A stretch of 64,000 bases of DNA from Batillaria attramentaria (Eukaryota; Mollusca; Gastropoda; Batillariidae), in NCBI GenBank assembly GCA_018292915.2, contig JACVVK020000085.1, positions 677,001 through 741,000 of the forward strand, in the 5' to 3' direction. Made by a program: the position numbers and the translations under genes. The notes under the pieces are model-generated. The model had not been told where the DNA came from, searched no databases, and worked only from the letters and a program-made list of their open reading frames with translations. This document shows, piece after piece, positions 20,845-32,309 of the stretch. The stretch's first letter is position 1. Every line of letters starts with the position of its first letter.

Positions 20845-20964
20845 CTCATAGATGTGGTAGAGGTCGCTCCCTTCCTCCGGCCAGTACCGGTGACACATGG
20901 CAGTCCCGTTCTCCGTCAGTTTGGTCAGCATCACGATGACCACGCTTCCTTGCTCCCATACCAT
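20845..20964 (-). CDS. PTPRN: PTPRN/IA-2-like receptor phosphatase, 120-nt exon
   Basis: Acceptor TTCCCACACAG, donor GAG|GTGAGA, phase 0 at both ends. It encodes [20 protein letters not shown], then [29 protein letters not shown], CxRYWP and the DLYHIYE run are the standard PTP motifs in their IA-2 form. This is the central beta-sheet core of the cytoplasmic phosphatase domain. Confidence 0.97.
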
Positions 20965-21353
20965 CTGTGTGGGAATAGGAGGTATGTTGAATGTACAGAG
21001 CCTGGGTAAAATTGTGTGAATGTGTAATGATATAGCAATGTGTCTCAACCACACACATGCTGAGTCAGTGCGCACACACTGACACAAACGCACGCACACT
21101 GACACCACACACGCTTGTGTGCACACCAGAATACACATAGAGAGAGCTCTGTGAGTAAACTTATTGAAAACAAAAAAAACAAAAAAAGTCTTTTTTATCA
21201 GCTGTTCATAACACACAGAATTTTCACACGAGAGAACGAACGAACGAACAAAATTTTATTTTACAAGGATAAAAGATTAGATGCGCAGACCTTTTTTTTT
21301 GGATCTTGTCCTTGTTAAACTACAAATACTAGGAAAACTGCAACTATTTCTTT

Positions 21354-21356
<3 letters not shown>

Positions 21357-21389
<33 letters not shown>

Positions 21390-21406
21390 GAGCGTAGATA
21401 AACATA

Positions 21407-21440
<34 letters not shown>
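21357..21440. repeat. (CA)n and (GA)n microsatellites
   Basis: CA run at 21357-21387 and GA run at 21411-21440, within the 500-bp intron after the exon at 21465. Confidence 0.95.
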
Positions 21441-21443
<3 letters not shown>

Positions 21444-21464
21444 GAACGAAGGGAAGTAACCTAC

Positions 21465-21542
21465 CTGCCAGAAGTCAGCCACGGTGTGGGGTAGTGGGCC
21501 TTGGGTACAGATGTAGGCAGGGTTGCGTGGGTCATGGTCCGT
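21465..21542 (-). CDS. PTPRN: PTPRN/IA-2-like receptor phosphatase, 78-nt exon
   Basis: Phase 0 at both ends. The donor is CAG|GTAGGT. The acceptor is TTCCAG, preceded immediately by about 36 TG units in the transcript sense. It encodes [20 protein letters not shown] then VADFWQ. AYI-TQGPL--T--DFW is the hallmark PTP motif 3 region, and HDPRNPAYI is IA-2-like. The Cys replaces the usual Ala before TQGP. At 26 codons the exon can be skipped without a frameshift. Confidence 0.97.
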
Positions 21543-21546
21543 CTGG

Positions 21547-21547
<1 letters not shown>

Positions 21548-21619
<72 letters not shown>
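21548..21619. repeat. (CA)n tract at a splice acceptor
   Basis: About 72 bp of pure CA on the plus strand, so (UG)n in the minus-strand pre-mRNA. It starts five bases from the acceptor of the exon at 21465-21542. Confidence 0.97.
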
Positions 21620-21620
<1 letters not shown>

Positions 21621-22066
21621 TTCATGAACACAGTGGCACTGATTGTACATCAACAGGAAAATGGCATAACCGGCCATTCTTCACTCTTGGGGAAAATGTG
21701 AGAGGCAAGTCAAGTCAGTTATTGGAATCAAAACTACTTTCTTCTCTTGAATCGTGTGGCAAATCAATCAGACTCGATAACATCCCACACTGAGTTTGTA
21801 CTGCTACTTGCACTACATCATATACAGTATTTGCATATTTCACCGGTGGTGTATCAATCACCAACACTGACTTTCCCGAAAACTGACTAGCCAAAACTGA
21901 AGATATCCCATCATACTTTTACAATTTCCAGGACTGTAAACGTATGTAGCCAATGGCATCAAAGCAGTGCACCTATTCAGCGACTGGAAAAATGCTAAAC
22001 AGATTCACACAATGCACTGTGCATAATGATACTTATAATAATGCCAAGATCATAGTTCTCAGCCAC

Positions 22067-22155
22067 AAACACCCCGGCACACATGAAATTCACTCTGACA
22101 TCTGATACCCAACACTGCTTACAGCCGGCAACACAGGCATATTCATAATAGTGCA
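22067..22155 (+). repeat. Dispersed repeat R2 (copy 2)
   Basis: Second copy of the 90-bp block seen at 20700-20795. Confidence 0.7.
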
Positions 22156-22235
22156 GTCTACAATAATTATGCCAGTCCACCTCCAGTTAGGGTTGTTTTT
22201 TGTGTTGAATTTTATTTCATTTTTTCCCTGAACTT

Positions 22236-22312
22236 CGTGAGCGCTTACTGCTCACTGAGTATAAGCGCTATATAAATATCTATTATTATCATTATTGTTA
22301 TTATTATTGTTG
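22236..22312 (+). repeat. LINE/SINE-type 3' tail
   Basis: GTATAAGCGCTATATAAATA followed by an ATT-rich simple repeat. Similar terminal blocks are at 19873, 49755 and 61380. Only the 3' end is present. Confidence 0.5.
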
Positions 22313-22829
22313 AATTCCAAAGGCAAAGCAAATAATTTGTAAAGCCAAAAAAAAAAAAAAAAAAACCAACAAAAACCAACAATAAAAACCTCTTGGAAAC
22401 ACCTTACAACAGAAAGGCACAATGACACAACAAAAAACCCCTTAATCTTCCAAAAGTAATCAAAGAGAACCGCAATACAATATTCAGCCATGCAATTTTT
22501 TTTCCCTCCAGCCGCTTCCTCCTCGCTACTCTGGCGACAATCAGCGCCATTTTCTTGTATTATACGAATCAATACTCGGGCCCCGGCAAGTTAACATTTT
22601 CTGTGAACTCGTAATATTCATTCCGACGGAGACAGGAATTCGTTGCTGGAGAGAAGAAGGGGGAGGGGGGGGGGATTGGGGAAGGCACTAGAGGCATCTG
22701 CCGGAATGAATTGTTAAAAGAGATTTTGTTCAATTTCAGTGCATGAATCATCGGAAACCTGTGCCGTGCGCATGGCAGAGCCGCGGCTCGCTGCAGCCCG
22801 CGGGCTTCACGTCATGACGTAGTCGGGTT

Positions 22830-23115
22830 GCTGGTGACAGGAAAGAAAAGCAGCTCTAGTCATTTGGAAAAAGGACTTAAGCGCTGTGGATTTGACAGGC
22901 GCTTACTTCTTGTTTTTTCCCAGCCATGTCGCTGGTGACGGGAAGAAAAGCAGCTCTACTGTCATTTGGAAGAAGGACTTAACCGCTATGGATTTGACAT
23001 GCGCTTACTTCCTTTTTTCCCCCCAGCCATGTCGCTGGTGACAGGAAGAATAGAGGCTTTAGAATCACTTGGAAAGAGGGTCTACGCGCCGTGAGTTTAA
23101 TAGGCACTTAGTTCC
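22830..23115. repeat. Tandem repeat, unit about 102 bp, three copies
   Basis: Each unit starts near GTCGCTGGTGAC.GGAA and contains CATTTGGAA.AAGGACTTAA and GATTTGACA.GCGCTTACTT. The third copy is more diverged. Confidence 0.85.
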
Positions 23116-23271
23116 TTTTCTCTGGATGATGTTAAAGCTGGCGTTGGTGATGGGGAGGGGTGAAAACGGGGGGTGGGGTGGGGAAGGACGGGAGCGGTCA
23201 GGAGGGTTAAGCTAATGGTTGAAAAAAGCTTTAGAGTGGAGGCGGGAGAGAGCGGTCAGGGCTGGTGTTGG

Positions 23272-23383
<112 letters not shown>

Positions 23384-23534
23384 AATACTTCCAGTTCACG
23401 TAAACGATTACTGGCGGTAACGCACACAGTGATGTCAGTGAAGAACACCTTAAATACAATACTAATGTTCAGTTTTCAAGTAATACAAGTGTGTGAGTGT
23501 GTGCGTGCGTCCGCATACATTGCATGTGTTTTTT

Positions 23535-23672
<138 letters not shown>

Positions 23673-23947
23673 ACAGTGATATACAACTCCCTTGGTCCTC
23701 GACCCATGCCCCTACACCCAACAGATCAATGCAACACTGAGAGGAAAATCACCGCTAAGCCTTCCCAAGCGAAATACACCCTCACAGACTCTATTACACA
23801 CCAAATCCCCAGAACCTCCCCCGAAACTTCTTTTACTGTTTCACCCCCCCCCCACCCCCTCCTTCTCTCTCTCTCTTTCTTTGCGGCTACACGGGGTATA
23901 GTCAAAATGGTGGCCGAGCATTACCGGTGCTACTCCCAAACTTTCGG

Positions 23948-23976
23948 CGATGTTTTTTTTTTTTTTTTTTTTTTTC
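23948..23976. repeat. Poly-T tract
   Basis: About 26 consecutive T. On the minus strand it could be the poly-A end of a retroelement, but no body is recognisable next to it. Confidence 0.8.
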
Positions 23977-24109
23977 CTCTCACGCAAACCCGGGTGTTTG
24001 AAATAACGATGAACAGGTACGTGACATGTCTTTACGTTGTATTAACGCCTGAGTCGAAGTCTGGTTGATAATGGGCCCCTCTCCTTACCACCGACAGACT
24101 GAAATCCTG

Positions 24110-24660
24110 CCGATGGAAACACTCGGTGCTACTCAAATTGAAAATGGAATCACTGAGTGCTACTGTCTGGAAACACTCTATCCTGTCGGTGCTACTTTTG
24201 AAACGGCCCGGAGTAGCACTGGAAACACTCGCGTCCGTTCTGACTTCACTCCAGGGTTTGCTCTCAAATTTGAAAATGGAAAAACTAAGTGCTACTGTTT
24301 GGAAACACTCTATTCGGTGCTACTACAGAAGCCGAGTACAGTATCATCTGGAACACACGCGTCTGTTCTGACTTCAACCGGTGGATTAGCCCTCAAATTT
24401 GAAAATGGAAACACTAAGTGCTACTGTTTGGAAACACTATCTTCTCGGTGCTACTACAGAAACCGAGTACAGTAGCACCAGACACACGCATCCGTATAAA
24501 ACTTCAACCCGTGGGCTCGCCCTCAAATTTGAAAATGGAAACACTAAGTGCTACTGTTCGGAAACTCTATCCTCTCGGCGCTACTATACAGAAACCGAGT
24601 ACACAGCACCAGAAACACACGCCTCCATTCCGACTACATCCCGTGGCTTAGCCCTCTTGC
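24110..24660. repeat. Tandem array, unit about 130 bp, 4-5 copies
   Basis: CAAATTTGAAAATGGAA recurs at about 24137, 24268, 24396 and 24526 (period 129-132 bp). Each is followed by CTAAGTGCTACTGTTTGGAA and GAAACCGAGTACA. Frames through it are repetitive and shift between units. No coding role is supported. Confidence 0.9.
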
Positions 24661-25000
24661 GCACCACGTGCGCCTTTGCATGAGGAGATCCCCGCCAGCC
24701 CGGGCTGTGTCGCGGTGGCTCTTAGCACTAGGGAGTGTAAATCTCTTCAGGTTCTGCTGCAGACAATTTCATGGGGGGAATAAAACACCCTGTTACACTG
24801 ACTCGGTCATAAGGGTCCAAACAATCAATACGATCTGCAATTTGGCCAGAAGAAGAAGGGACAGAGGGGGAGAGAGAGAGAGAAAAGGAAAACAGATAGA
24901 CAGGGATCTGCTTTCTGACGCTCGCAGAATGGGAAATGGGAGGAGAAAGCGGGGGAGTGGACGAAAGAGGGGGGGAAGGAAAGGGTGGGTGGGTGGGTGT

Positions 25001-25003
<3 letters not shown>

Positions 25004-25052
<49 letters not shown>

Positions 25053-25053
25053 T

Positions 25054-25084
<31 letters not shown>

Positions 25085-25085
25085 T
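25004..25085. repeat. (GT)n(GA)n(GT)n(G)n microsatellite
   Basis: GT, GA and GT blocks ending in a G run of about 16 bases. Confidence 0.95.
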
Positions 25086-25192
25086 TTGACGGTTTTATTT
25101 CCCTTTCCAACACATTATAGGTGTTAATTTATCAAAGACGAGGCAACGAAACGAGAAAATATTGTCCAAAGCTGGGATTCGAACTCAAAGGG
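25086..25192 (-). repeat. SINE-R, strongly diverged
   Basis: Remnants of the body (TTATCAAAGACGAGGCAACG) and B-box complement (GCTGGGATTCGAACTCA) in the usual order. The head is missing. Confidence 0.65.
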
Positions 25193-25207
25193 TGGGGAAA
25201 CACGAAC

Positions 25208-25209
<2 letters not shown>

Positions 25210-25294
<85 letters not shown>

Positions 25295-25309
25295 CGCGCG
25301 CGCGCGCGA
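25210..25309. repeat. (GT)n(GC)n microsatellite
   Basis: GT run with one GG interruption, then (GC) of about 22 bp. In the transcript this is an (AC)n tract about 360 nt inside the intron after the exon at 25671. Confidence 0.96.
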
Positions 25310-25670
25310 TGACAGGACAGTTTTAAAATACTTCTCGAGGACGGAAAGACAAGACAAGCGTATTTCGGACCTTTTGTTTTTCCGACCTTTTCCTAGCACA
25401 AGTTTCTAGTCCTTTTTCTTCTGATGACAGCTGGGACGGTATGGAAACAACAACCCCCCCCCCCCCACACACACACACACACACAAAAACAACAGGTTAC
25501 AAAACCTCCCTACTCTACCTGTCAAAGCCATACAACACTCGTGCATGGTTTATTAAATATCGTTCCAGGGAAGGAAGCAAAAGCAGCACATAAGGTCAAG
25601 GGCGTCTAAACAGAAATGAATCTTATTCACTGCCAAGGGAAAGATCTTTCACAAAGGGCAAAGAACTCAC

Positions 25671-25744
25671 AATGAAGCTGGCGTTGACGTAGTCCGAGTT
25701 GGAGACGTTGGTGGCGGCCGACAGGACAACGCGGGAGTGATCGT
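25671..25744 (-). CDS. PTPRN: PTPRN/IA-2-like receptor phosphatase, 74-nt exon
   Basis: Acceptor GTCTTTTTTCAG, donor ATT|GTGAGT. The first two bases complete a Tyr codon begun in the exon ending at 36775. It then encodes DHSRVVLSAATNVSNSDYVN and ASFI. YDHSRV and SDYVNAS are the PTP motifs (substrate-recognition tyrosine region) in IA-2 form. Confidence 0.96.
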
Positions 25745-25832
25745 CTGAAAAAAGACAAAGACAAGCCAAACACATCAATAACCGTACAGCAACAGATGTT
25801 TGACATTTAAAACATGATACGGCTGCTGCTGG

Positions 25833-26009
<177 letters not shown>

Positions 26010-26057
26010 CTTGGGGTTTCTTCCTGACATGTTCCTCCAGACACATTCTCTGTTTAC

Positions 26058-26192
26058 AGTTGGTTGGCTGGAGGTTTAACGCCCTTTTTCAAACCACATT
26101 AAGGCGATGCCAAAAGATGTGGCAACAAGGACGAATTGAGCAAGGTACGGGATTTCATATCGCGACCAGAGCATTACAAGCTCAATGATCTT
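26058..26192 (-). repeat. SINE-R, old diverged copy
   Basis: Degraded tail and body blocks (GGTTTAACGCCCTTTTTCAA, GTGGCAACAAGGACGA) and a B-box remnant are in the order of SINE-R. Confidence 0.55.
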
Positions 26193-27350
26193 TAACTCAA
26201 TTCCTACTGAGTAATTTTGGGTTGTGCACTAATGGCCTCACTACCCCCCCCCCCCCCCAAACAAAAAAAAAAATAAATAAATAAATAAAATAAAAAAAAA
26301 AAAAAGCAATACAAATAATTAATTCATTTTAGCATGGACTTAAATTTGGCTTGGTGGGAGTGCGGTTGCACGCCGATTATGCTCGTGTTTGCTGCAGTAA
26401 GAGCTGTTATGGAAACGTACATCTTGCCTGATTTTCGCACACACACGGCCAAAACGGAAAAAGTGTCAAGAACGTGGGATACTCGTGCGCGGTACGAAAT
26501 GTGTTAAATCTCGGCTGTCCGTTTTACAGATCCTCTGATAAGAGGGACCATTTATGTTTCGGCTCAGTCTGCTCTGGTGGCTGCACGTGTGCGCCTTCAA
26601 CTTGCGTGTTCAGTTATGGGCTTTGAGCCTGCTGAATAAAAGATTGTCATTGTCATTGATAAGAGGGACAAGAGTCACATGTGGGAGACACCAGCTACAT
26701 GCTCTGTTGTCAGGAGAATGAATATGACGAGCAGTGGCCTCGCTGCAAGGTGAAGCAATACAAGCGACTACAGCAAACAGAGAAAAGTTCGTTTCGGCAC
26801 ATTCTCTGTTTTCCAGATCACACGGCAGAAATGCATGTAGTCCACCTTTAATTTGTGACAAAAACAAACAAACAAACAAACAAACAAACTATCGAGAGGG
26901 TCATCAACATGCTCCGTAATCAGGAGAATGACAAGGGCAAAGACCGAGTGACCTCCGCTGGACGAAAAGTGAAACGGAACAGTGCGAGTACTGGGACAAA
27001 ACAAGCGAAACTGAAAACCAAAATCGATGGAGGCCAAACTGCGACGTCAAGTTGGAGGTTATGGATGGCTGGCTTGTGTTAGTGATACCTCCGCTCGTCC
27101 GGCTTCCCGAGGACCGTGATCACAGATCACCTCCAGCTCCAAGCCTTAGCAAGCCAGCGTTTTGAGGGGGCTCAGCCAGAACGATGATGTATCACCACCC
27201 TTGGCGTACGACCCGGTTTGTACTAAGCGATTGTTTCCCCAGAGACACAACCGACCTCAGCTTTTGTCGTGTACTGGTGGTAGTTACTGAAGAACCCTCA
27301 GGGTTGCAATTAAAGCAAAAGGTCATCAAGTTGTCGACATTGTTAATTAG
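26193..27350. other. Intron sequence, nothing coding
   Basis: A C run and an A-rich low-complexity stretch at about 26244-26305, and an (ACAA)n tract at 26863-26889. A CTCTGATAAGAGGGAC block and a TCAGGAGAATGA block each occur twice (near 26533/26657 and 26709/26919), suggesting a small duplicated repeat. Confidence 0.45.
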
Positions 27351-27359
27351 CACGCTGGA

Positions 27360-27720
27360 GGGTGGGTGGGTGGGTGGGGGCAGGTGTGGTGACGTGACAG
27401 AGTGTCGGAGTGTGAGAGTGTGTGTGTGAGAGTGTGTGCGTGTGTGTGTGTGTGGAGGGGCCGGGGTAGGGGGGGGGGGTTACGTGATAGTGGAGGGGAT
27501 GACGTGACAGGAGTAGTGGGGAGGGGGAAAAGCGGGTGAGGGGGGGGGGAGGGAGGCGGGGAGGGCGTGGTGACGTGATGGCAGAGGGGATGACGTGACA
27601 GTGGTGGTGGGTGGTACCTCCTGTGACGCCTATGTCTGCGACTGCAATCTCTCTCTCTCTCTGTAACCCCCCCCCTCTCTCTCTCTCTCTCTCTGTGTAA
27701 CCCTCTCTCTCTCTAACCCA
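27360..27720. repeat. G-rich minisatellite-like region with TGACGTGA motifs, then (CT)n
   Basis: An irregular G-rich stretch with about five GTGACGTGA/ATGACGTGACAG occurrences between 27388 and 27602, then CT tracts at 27648-27712. Confidence 0.7.
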
Positions 27721-27989
27721 CTACGCCAATCAGTCAGGGGGAATAATTCACTCTTGTCACTCCCGCCTGCCCGCTCCAGGGAGAGTAATGGCCGCTCCGA
27801 CTGACAACACGGCCCCAGAATTCGATTTCAGGGTGATGTCTTTAGCTTTCTGTTTGACAGATAAAACAAGAAATGCTAGTTCACACCCTCTCGGAATGCC
27901 TGGTTCGACCAGTGCGATACGTCTGCCCAGGACATGCACGCAGATCTGGATACCGAGCGGCAACACTTAACAGCTCGTGCTGATGCAGA

Positions 27990-28185
27990 AGGTGGGCGGG
28001 TGTCTGGGAGTTTGACGTCCTTTTCCACCACGTCTGGGTGATATCAAAGACGGGGCAACGAGAAAAAAGGCCAGCACAAAATATGTGGCCCCAGCCGGGA
28101 TTCGAACTCACGACCCGACTGAGCATTGGGAGTCAGTCCAACGCTCTACCTTTCGGCTATCCCGGCTCCCCCCCCCCCCCCCCCA
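27990..28185 (-). repeat. SINE-R, full length with imperfect target duplication
   Basis: Complete minus-strand copy with a C run beyond its head (28168-28184). Flanks GCTGATGCAGAA and TCTGATGCGGAG resemble a diverged target-site duplication. Confidence 0.88.
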
Positions 28186-28364
28186 TCTGATGCGGAGTTC
28201 GCACTCGAGCCTGGAGATGCTAAGCATACTGCATCCGGTATATCTTATGATCGTGGGTTCTGTCGCGAAGACACTCATGTTGTAGGGTTTTTACGATCTC
28301 ACCAGTGGCCCAAAAGCGGCAGGCAAGTGAGGACACGATTAAGGGGTGTTACAACATTGCTACA

Positions 28365-28565
28365 ATGATTTCTCTCTTCTCAGTCTGTATGTAGTGCAGT
28401 CGTTCGCTTCTGAGCCAATATGTCTGTTCTGCTCTACCACTGGCGTAAAAAACTGGGAGATTTTGGGAGGGCAAAGGATTTACAACAGTTTTACCCTTCT
28501 CAGTCTGTAGCCATTGCAGTGGTAAAAGTCTGAACGAATGTGTCTCTTTTGGTCTAACATGGATG
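28365..28565. repeat. Short tandem duplication, about 125-bp unit
   Basis: CTTCTCAGTCTGTA..., a TGCAGT block, and TGTCT.TT occur twice in the same order. Confidence 0.6.
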
Positions 28566-29094
28566 TGTACAACCTAAGGCTACGAGAGCATTTTATCATT
28601 AGCCAAAACTGTAACTGCACGCGTAAACCTTCGAAGTGCGTTCATGTACCAGAATTGCATGCAAATACACTAAACAAGGACAATGAACACTTCATCCTCC
28701 TTGAAAACCGTTTCACAACAGAAGGTAGGCAAAGTATTTCACCACCTGCACAATCGCCTCTTCAAAATCAAAACACAAAACTGATCAACACGTATAACAA
28801 TCTTTGTTCATTTAAATGCGGCTTGTTGACCCGGCTTGTTGACCTCAAAGACAACACATTTTCATGAAGACATCTTGATTGTTCATCCACCGATACATAC
28901 GGCCACGCTCCGAGATACACAGACCCACGCAAGGTGTTACGCAGACGGAGGTAGTGCAAATGAAATCTGTCAATTTTAGCCCCAGCTTTGGAGCCGGAGC
29001 GATGCAAAATTTCGTCCAAACATCAGCATGGGTGTATGCTCGAGCCCTCCGAACACACACGGTGGACAGCCTCTGACAGATCTCTTGAACAGGA

Positions 29095-29164
<70 letters not shown>
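29095..29164. repeat. (GT)n microsatellite
   Basis: Perfect GT run of about 70 bp. Confidence 0.97.
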
Positions 29165-29166
<2 letters not shown>

Positions 29167-29574
29167 GCCAGTGTGCATGACAGAACGTTCTACCTGACAG
29201 AGCCTGAGAAATGGGTTCTGTGCATGCCAGAAAGGTCTCGCTAAAAACTAATTTCTTGCCTCATGCGATGTTTAAAGGCGTGCTAACCATTTGGGCGGGA
29301 ATGGAAAGAAAGAGAAAGGGGGGGGGGGGGGGGGGGCTGGGAGGGGCAGTGGGATTTAACAGTCTCCTGGCCTACCGAGCCCGTAATTCAATTTTGTCCC
29401 TTCCCGGCAGCCCCTCTTCCAGATCGCAGGATTTTCCCGGTACACAGGACCTCTGCCCACAGTGGCCGGGTTGAGGGAGGTCGGAGAAGTGTCGAAGGCG
29501 ATGACAGTTAGGTGACCAATAATTTATGTCAATCACCTGTGAACAATAGTTAGACAAGAAACCTGCCGTGCCGT

Positions 29575-29690
29575 GTTCACACTACTACTATCACTACTAC
29601 TTTACTGCCCCTTTCGGAAATTCAGGTTGCTTCTCCCGGGATAAGCGCGTCGCCACGGTGCAGCGTCTCTCATATAACTATTTCTGAATT
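29575..29690 (+). repeat. Dispersed repeat R3 (copy 1)
   Basis: Shares an ACTACTACT lead, CCCTTTC.GGAAATTC and AGCGCGTCGCC.CGGTGCAGCG with 30640-30750. The elements are in the same orientation and unclassified. Confidence 0.7.
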
Positions 29691-30410
29691 TTGCTGTGAC
29701 GACAGTGCAGGATTTACAAGTACAGAAAGCGTTGAATTACTTTAGTTAGGCCTTCAAGCTGGTCCACCTTGGAAAGGGGCAGTAATCAGGCTAGAGAGCA
29801 AACAATCCCGATGGCGCAGTGGATTCCTCGCAAGAAACGAGAAACGAGTCAGTGTTGCGTGGGTCTAGATAAGCTCGGGCAACTCTCGAGAACTCCTAAA
29901 GGAAAACAAAATGGTCGCCCGGACTAGGGTCTGGAGAATAAACTGACGCGCGATCAGTTAATCAGTCAATCAAATTCATTGTGTCTTTTTAAAGGCTATT
30001 TATTTGCACTGATTAAAAACATTTCGGGAACTGAAGTTAGTCAGTATTCTTCTTAAAAAGAAATATTTAGCACAAAAGTCCCAGTCTCCCAGATCGCCTC
30101 CCCTAAGTTCATCCCGTCAGCGTGACGGGAAGGGCAAAACTCGCGTGCTCTTCGAAACTTCGCACGTTTTTCCCATGTTTGCATCTCAGAATCTGCTTCC
30201 ACGAGTGGTCGATGTGCTTCCCCCTTGTGTCAGCCAGCGGCCCAAGTTCCGTAATGCATTATCTCACAGCAGCAGGGGACGGCCTCCTGCACATAAAGCG
30301 CCACCTCTCGCCACCTCTCGTTGCTCATGCACGGGATTTCATCGACACGGTGCACACTGGCGTCGGGGTCACGTGCACGCTAAGCTTTCCCTGGTTCACA
30401 CACACCACAG

Positions 30411-30583
30411 GGTGGGTGGGTGGGTGTTTGGGGGTTTGACGTCCTTTTTCACCACACAGGGTGATATCAAAGACGGGGCAACGATGAAAAAGCCAGCACA
30501 AATATTTGGCCCCAGCCGGGATCGAACTCACGACCTGAGCATTACAAGTCCAACGCTCTACCATTCGACCACCCCCGCTCCCC
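30411..30583 (-). repeat. SINE-R, full length with target-site duplication
   Basis: Complete near-consensus copy bounded by the 12-bp repeat CACACACCACAG at 30399-30410 and 30584-30595. Confidence 0.94.
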
Positions 30584-30639
30584 CACACACCACAGAAAGA
30601 ACTGGAACACCAACCTCATTTTCTTGACATCCCTGACTA

Positions 30640-30750
30640 AAAACTATTACTATACTACTACTACTTCTTTATTATCCCTTTCAGGAAATTCGGACTGCTT
30701 CCCCCAAGGGGAAGCGCGTCGCCGCGGTGCAGCGCCGCCTCATACCTATC
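30640..30750 (+). repeat. Dispersed repeat R3 (copy 2)
   Basis: Second copy of the block at 29575-29690, about 1 kb away. Confidence 0.7.
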
Positions 30751-31139
30751 CTATTTTTTTTTTTTTGGTATTATATTGTCTGTGTGATGTCTGAGCCGTA
30801 AATGAACTGCCTCCTATAAACACAATGAAGTCTTTTCAATTGAACTGAACTGAATTGAACGTAGACACTAAAACGCCAACTTCAAAAATCAAAACGCCAA
30901 CTCGCAATGTTTCGGCAATATCCTGACAAGAAAACCAGCGATAACAACCGCCAGACGCAAGGGGAATCCCCTACTCTTCGATTTTTTTCTTCTTTTAATA
31001 AAAATGCAGCTCATAACCCAGGCCAATATCCAGAACGCTGGGTGAAACGAAAGTGAATCCGTGGTCCTTTTCCTCTTCTCTTCTCATCCAAAGACGCAGA
31101 CGTCGTGATTGTATCATGCTGATGTGCCATCTGTGTAGT

Positions 31140-31300
31140 AAACGCGTGTGATTCACGTAAGCGTGCGTGTTGGGCTCAGTTCGCGGCGCTCAGAGACAAG
31201 CAAATACGTGAACCATCTGCATTTATGCATATTATTGGTATCATCATCATCATCACTACTACTACTACTACTACTACTACTGCTGCTGCTACTACTAGTG
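31140..31300 (+). repeat. SINE-T 3' fragment and (ACT)n repeat
   Basis: GTGTGATTCACGTAAGCGTG, then GGGCTCAGTTCGCGGCGCT, also seen at 49675 and 61305. It is followed by trinucleotide repeats (ATC, then ACT/GCT) to 31298. Confidence 0.6.
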
Positions 31301-31569
31301 GTAAACAGCAGCAGGAGTGTTGGTAGTAATTGCATATTGTAGTTGTTTCCCTCAAAGTACTGTACGAATACAGAATAATCATGTTCATCCCGACACAGGG
31401 CAGAGACCTCGGCAGCAAGGCTAAATACTTGCCCTTCTGAAATCTCCTTACCAACCTCCCCCCCACCCCCCACCCCGAAAAAAAAGAAGATAAAAGAAAA
31501 GAAGAACAAAGCTGTCCCTTCCTCCAATAACCTGCCCGTTATGGCCGTCTCCAGTGAGGAGACTAACTC

Positions 31570-32273
31570 CAATCAACTAACCAACCAACCAATCAATCAA
31601 TCAATACATCTTTATTATCCCAGAGGGAAATTTGGGTGTGGTGGACAAACAAAGACAATGATACACATCAAATTAACATAAAAAACAGCACTACAATTAA
31701 ATTAGAGATTTCCATGAATTAAAAAAACCACAGATTTCTATGAATTAAAAACAGTCTTGGTATTAAGACAGGTATAATCTAAAATAACTATTTAAGATTA
31801 TCATACCCCCCCCCCCCCCAAAAAAAAAAGACTTCATCCTCCACACACACTTCATTTTATCACAGTCTGCACCCCCCCCCCTGACACACACGCACACGCA
31901 CACACACACACACACACACAACACACACACACACACACACACACCTCTTTCTACCTCAGGGAATTTAAGATGTTTATGGCGGACGGAATAAAACTCTGCG
32001 GCACTTTGGAACGCGTAATCGTCTGCCTGAGGGAAGGATCTCTAAGAGAGTGTTTAAAACATGGGTAGGGTCATTTTGAATTCTGATGGCTTTGTCCGTG
32101 GCTCTCGTTCTAAACAGGTCTGTAAGTGTTTGCTGTTTTGTCCCCACAATCTTACTGCACACATTCACGATGCCATTCAATCTGTTTTTCTCTCTCATTC
32201 CAACTGACTCAAACCAGGCGATAAAAGAAAACATAAGAACTGATTCTATTAAAAAAAAAAACCCAGCCAACTA
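31570..32273 (-). mobile_element. 5'-truncated LINE with long target-site duplication
   Basis: Read on the minus strand from 32273 it encodes ESVLMFSFIAWFESVG, MREKNRLNGIVNVCSKIVGT, LPSGRRLRVPKCR and, after a frameshift, SFIPSAINILNSLR and a stop at 31951-31953. This is the C-terminal tail typical of reverse-transcriptase polyproteins of L2/CR1-like LINEs. The 3' UTR contains a (GT)n tract and ends with GGGATAATAAAGATGTATTG and (ATTG)n. Both sides carry GAGGAGACTARCTCCAAT, a target-site duplication (about 31556 and 32278). The element is dead. Confidence 0.85.
31876..31945. repeat. (CA)n microsatellite within the LINE 3' UTR
   Basis: CA-rich tract with GCAC variation. Confidence 0.9.
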
Positions 32274-32309
32274 CTACGAGGAGACTAGCTCCAATTAACC
32301 AACCAACTG

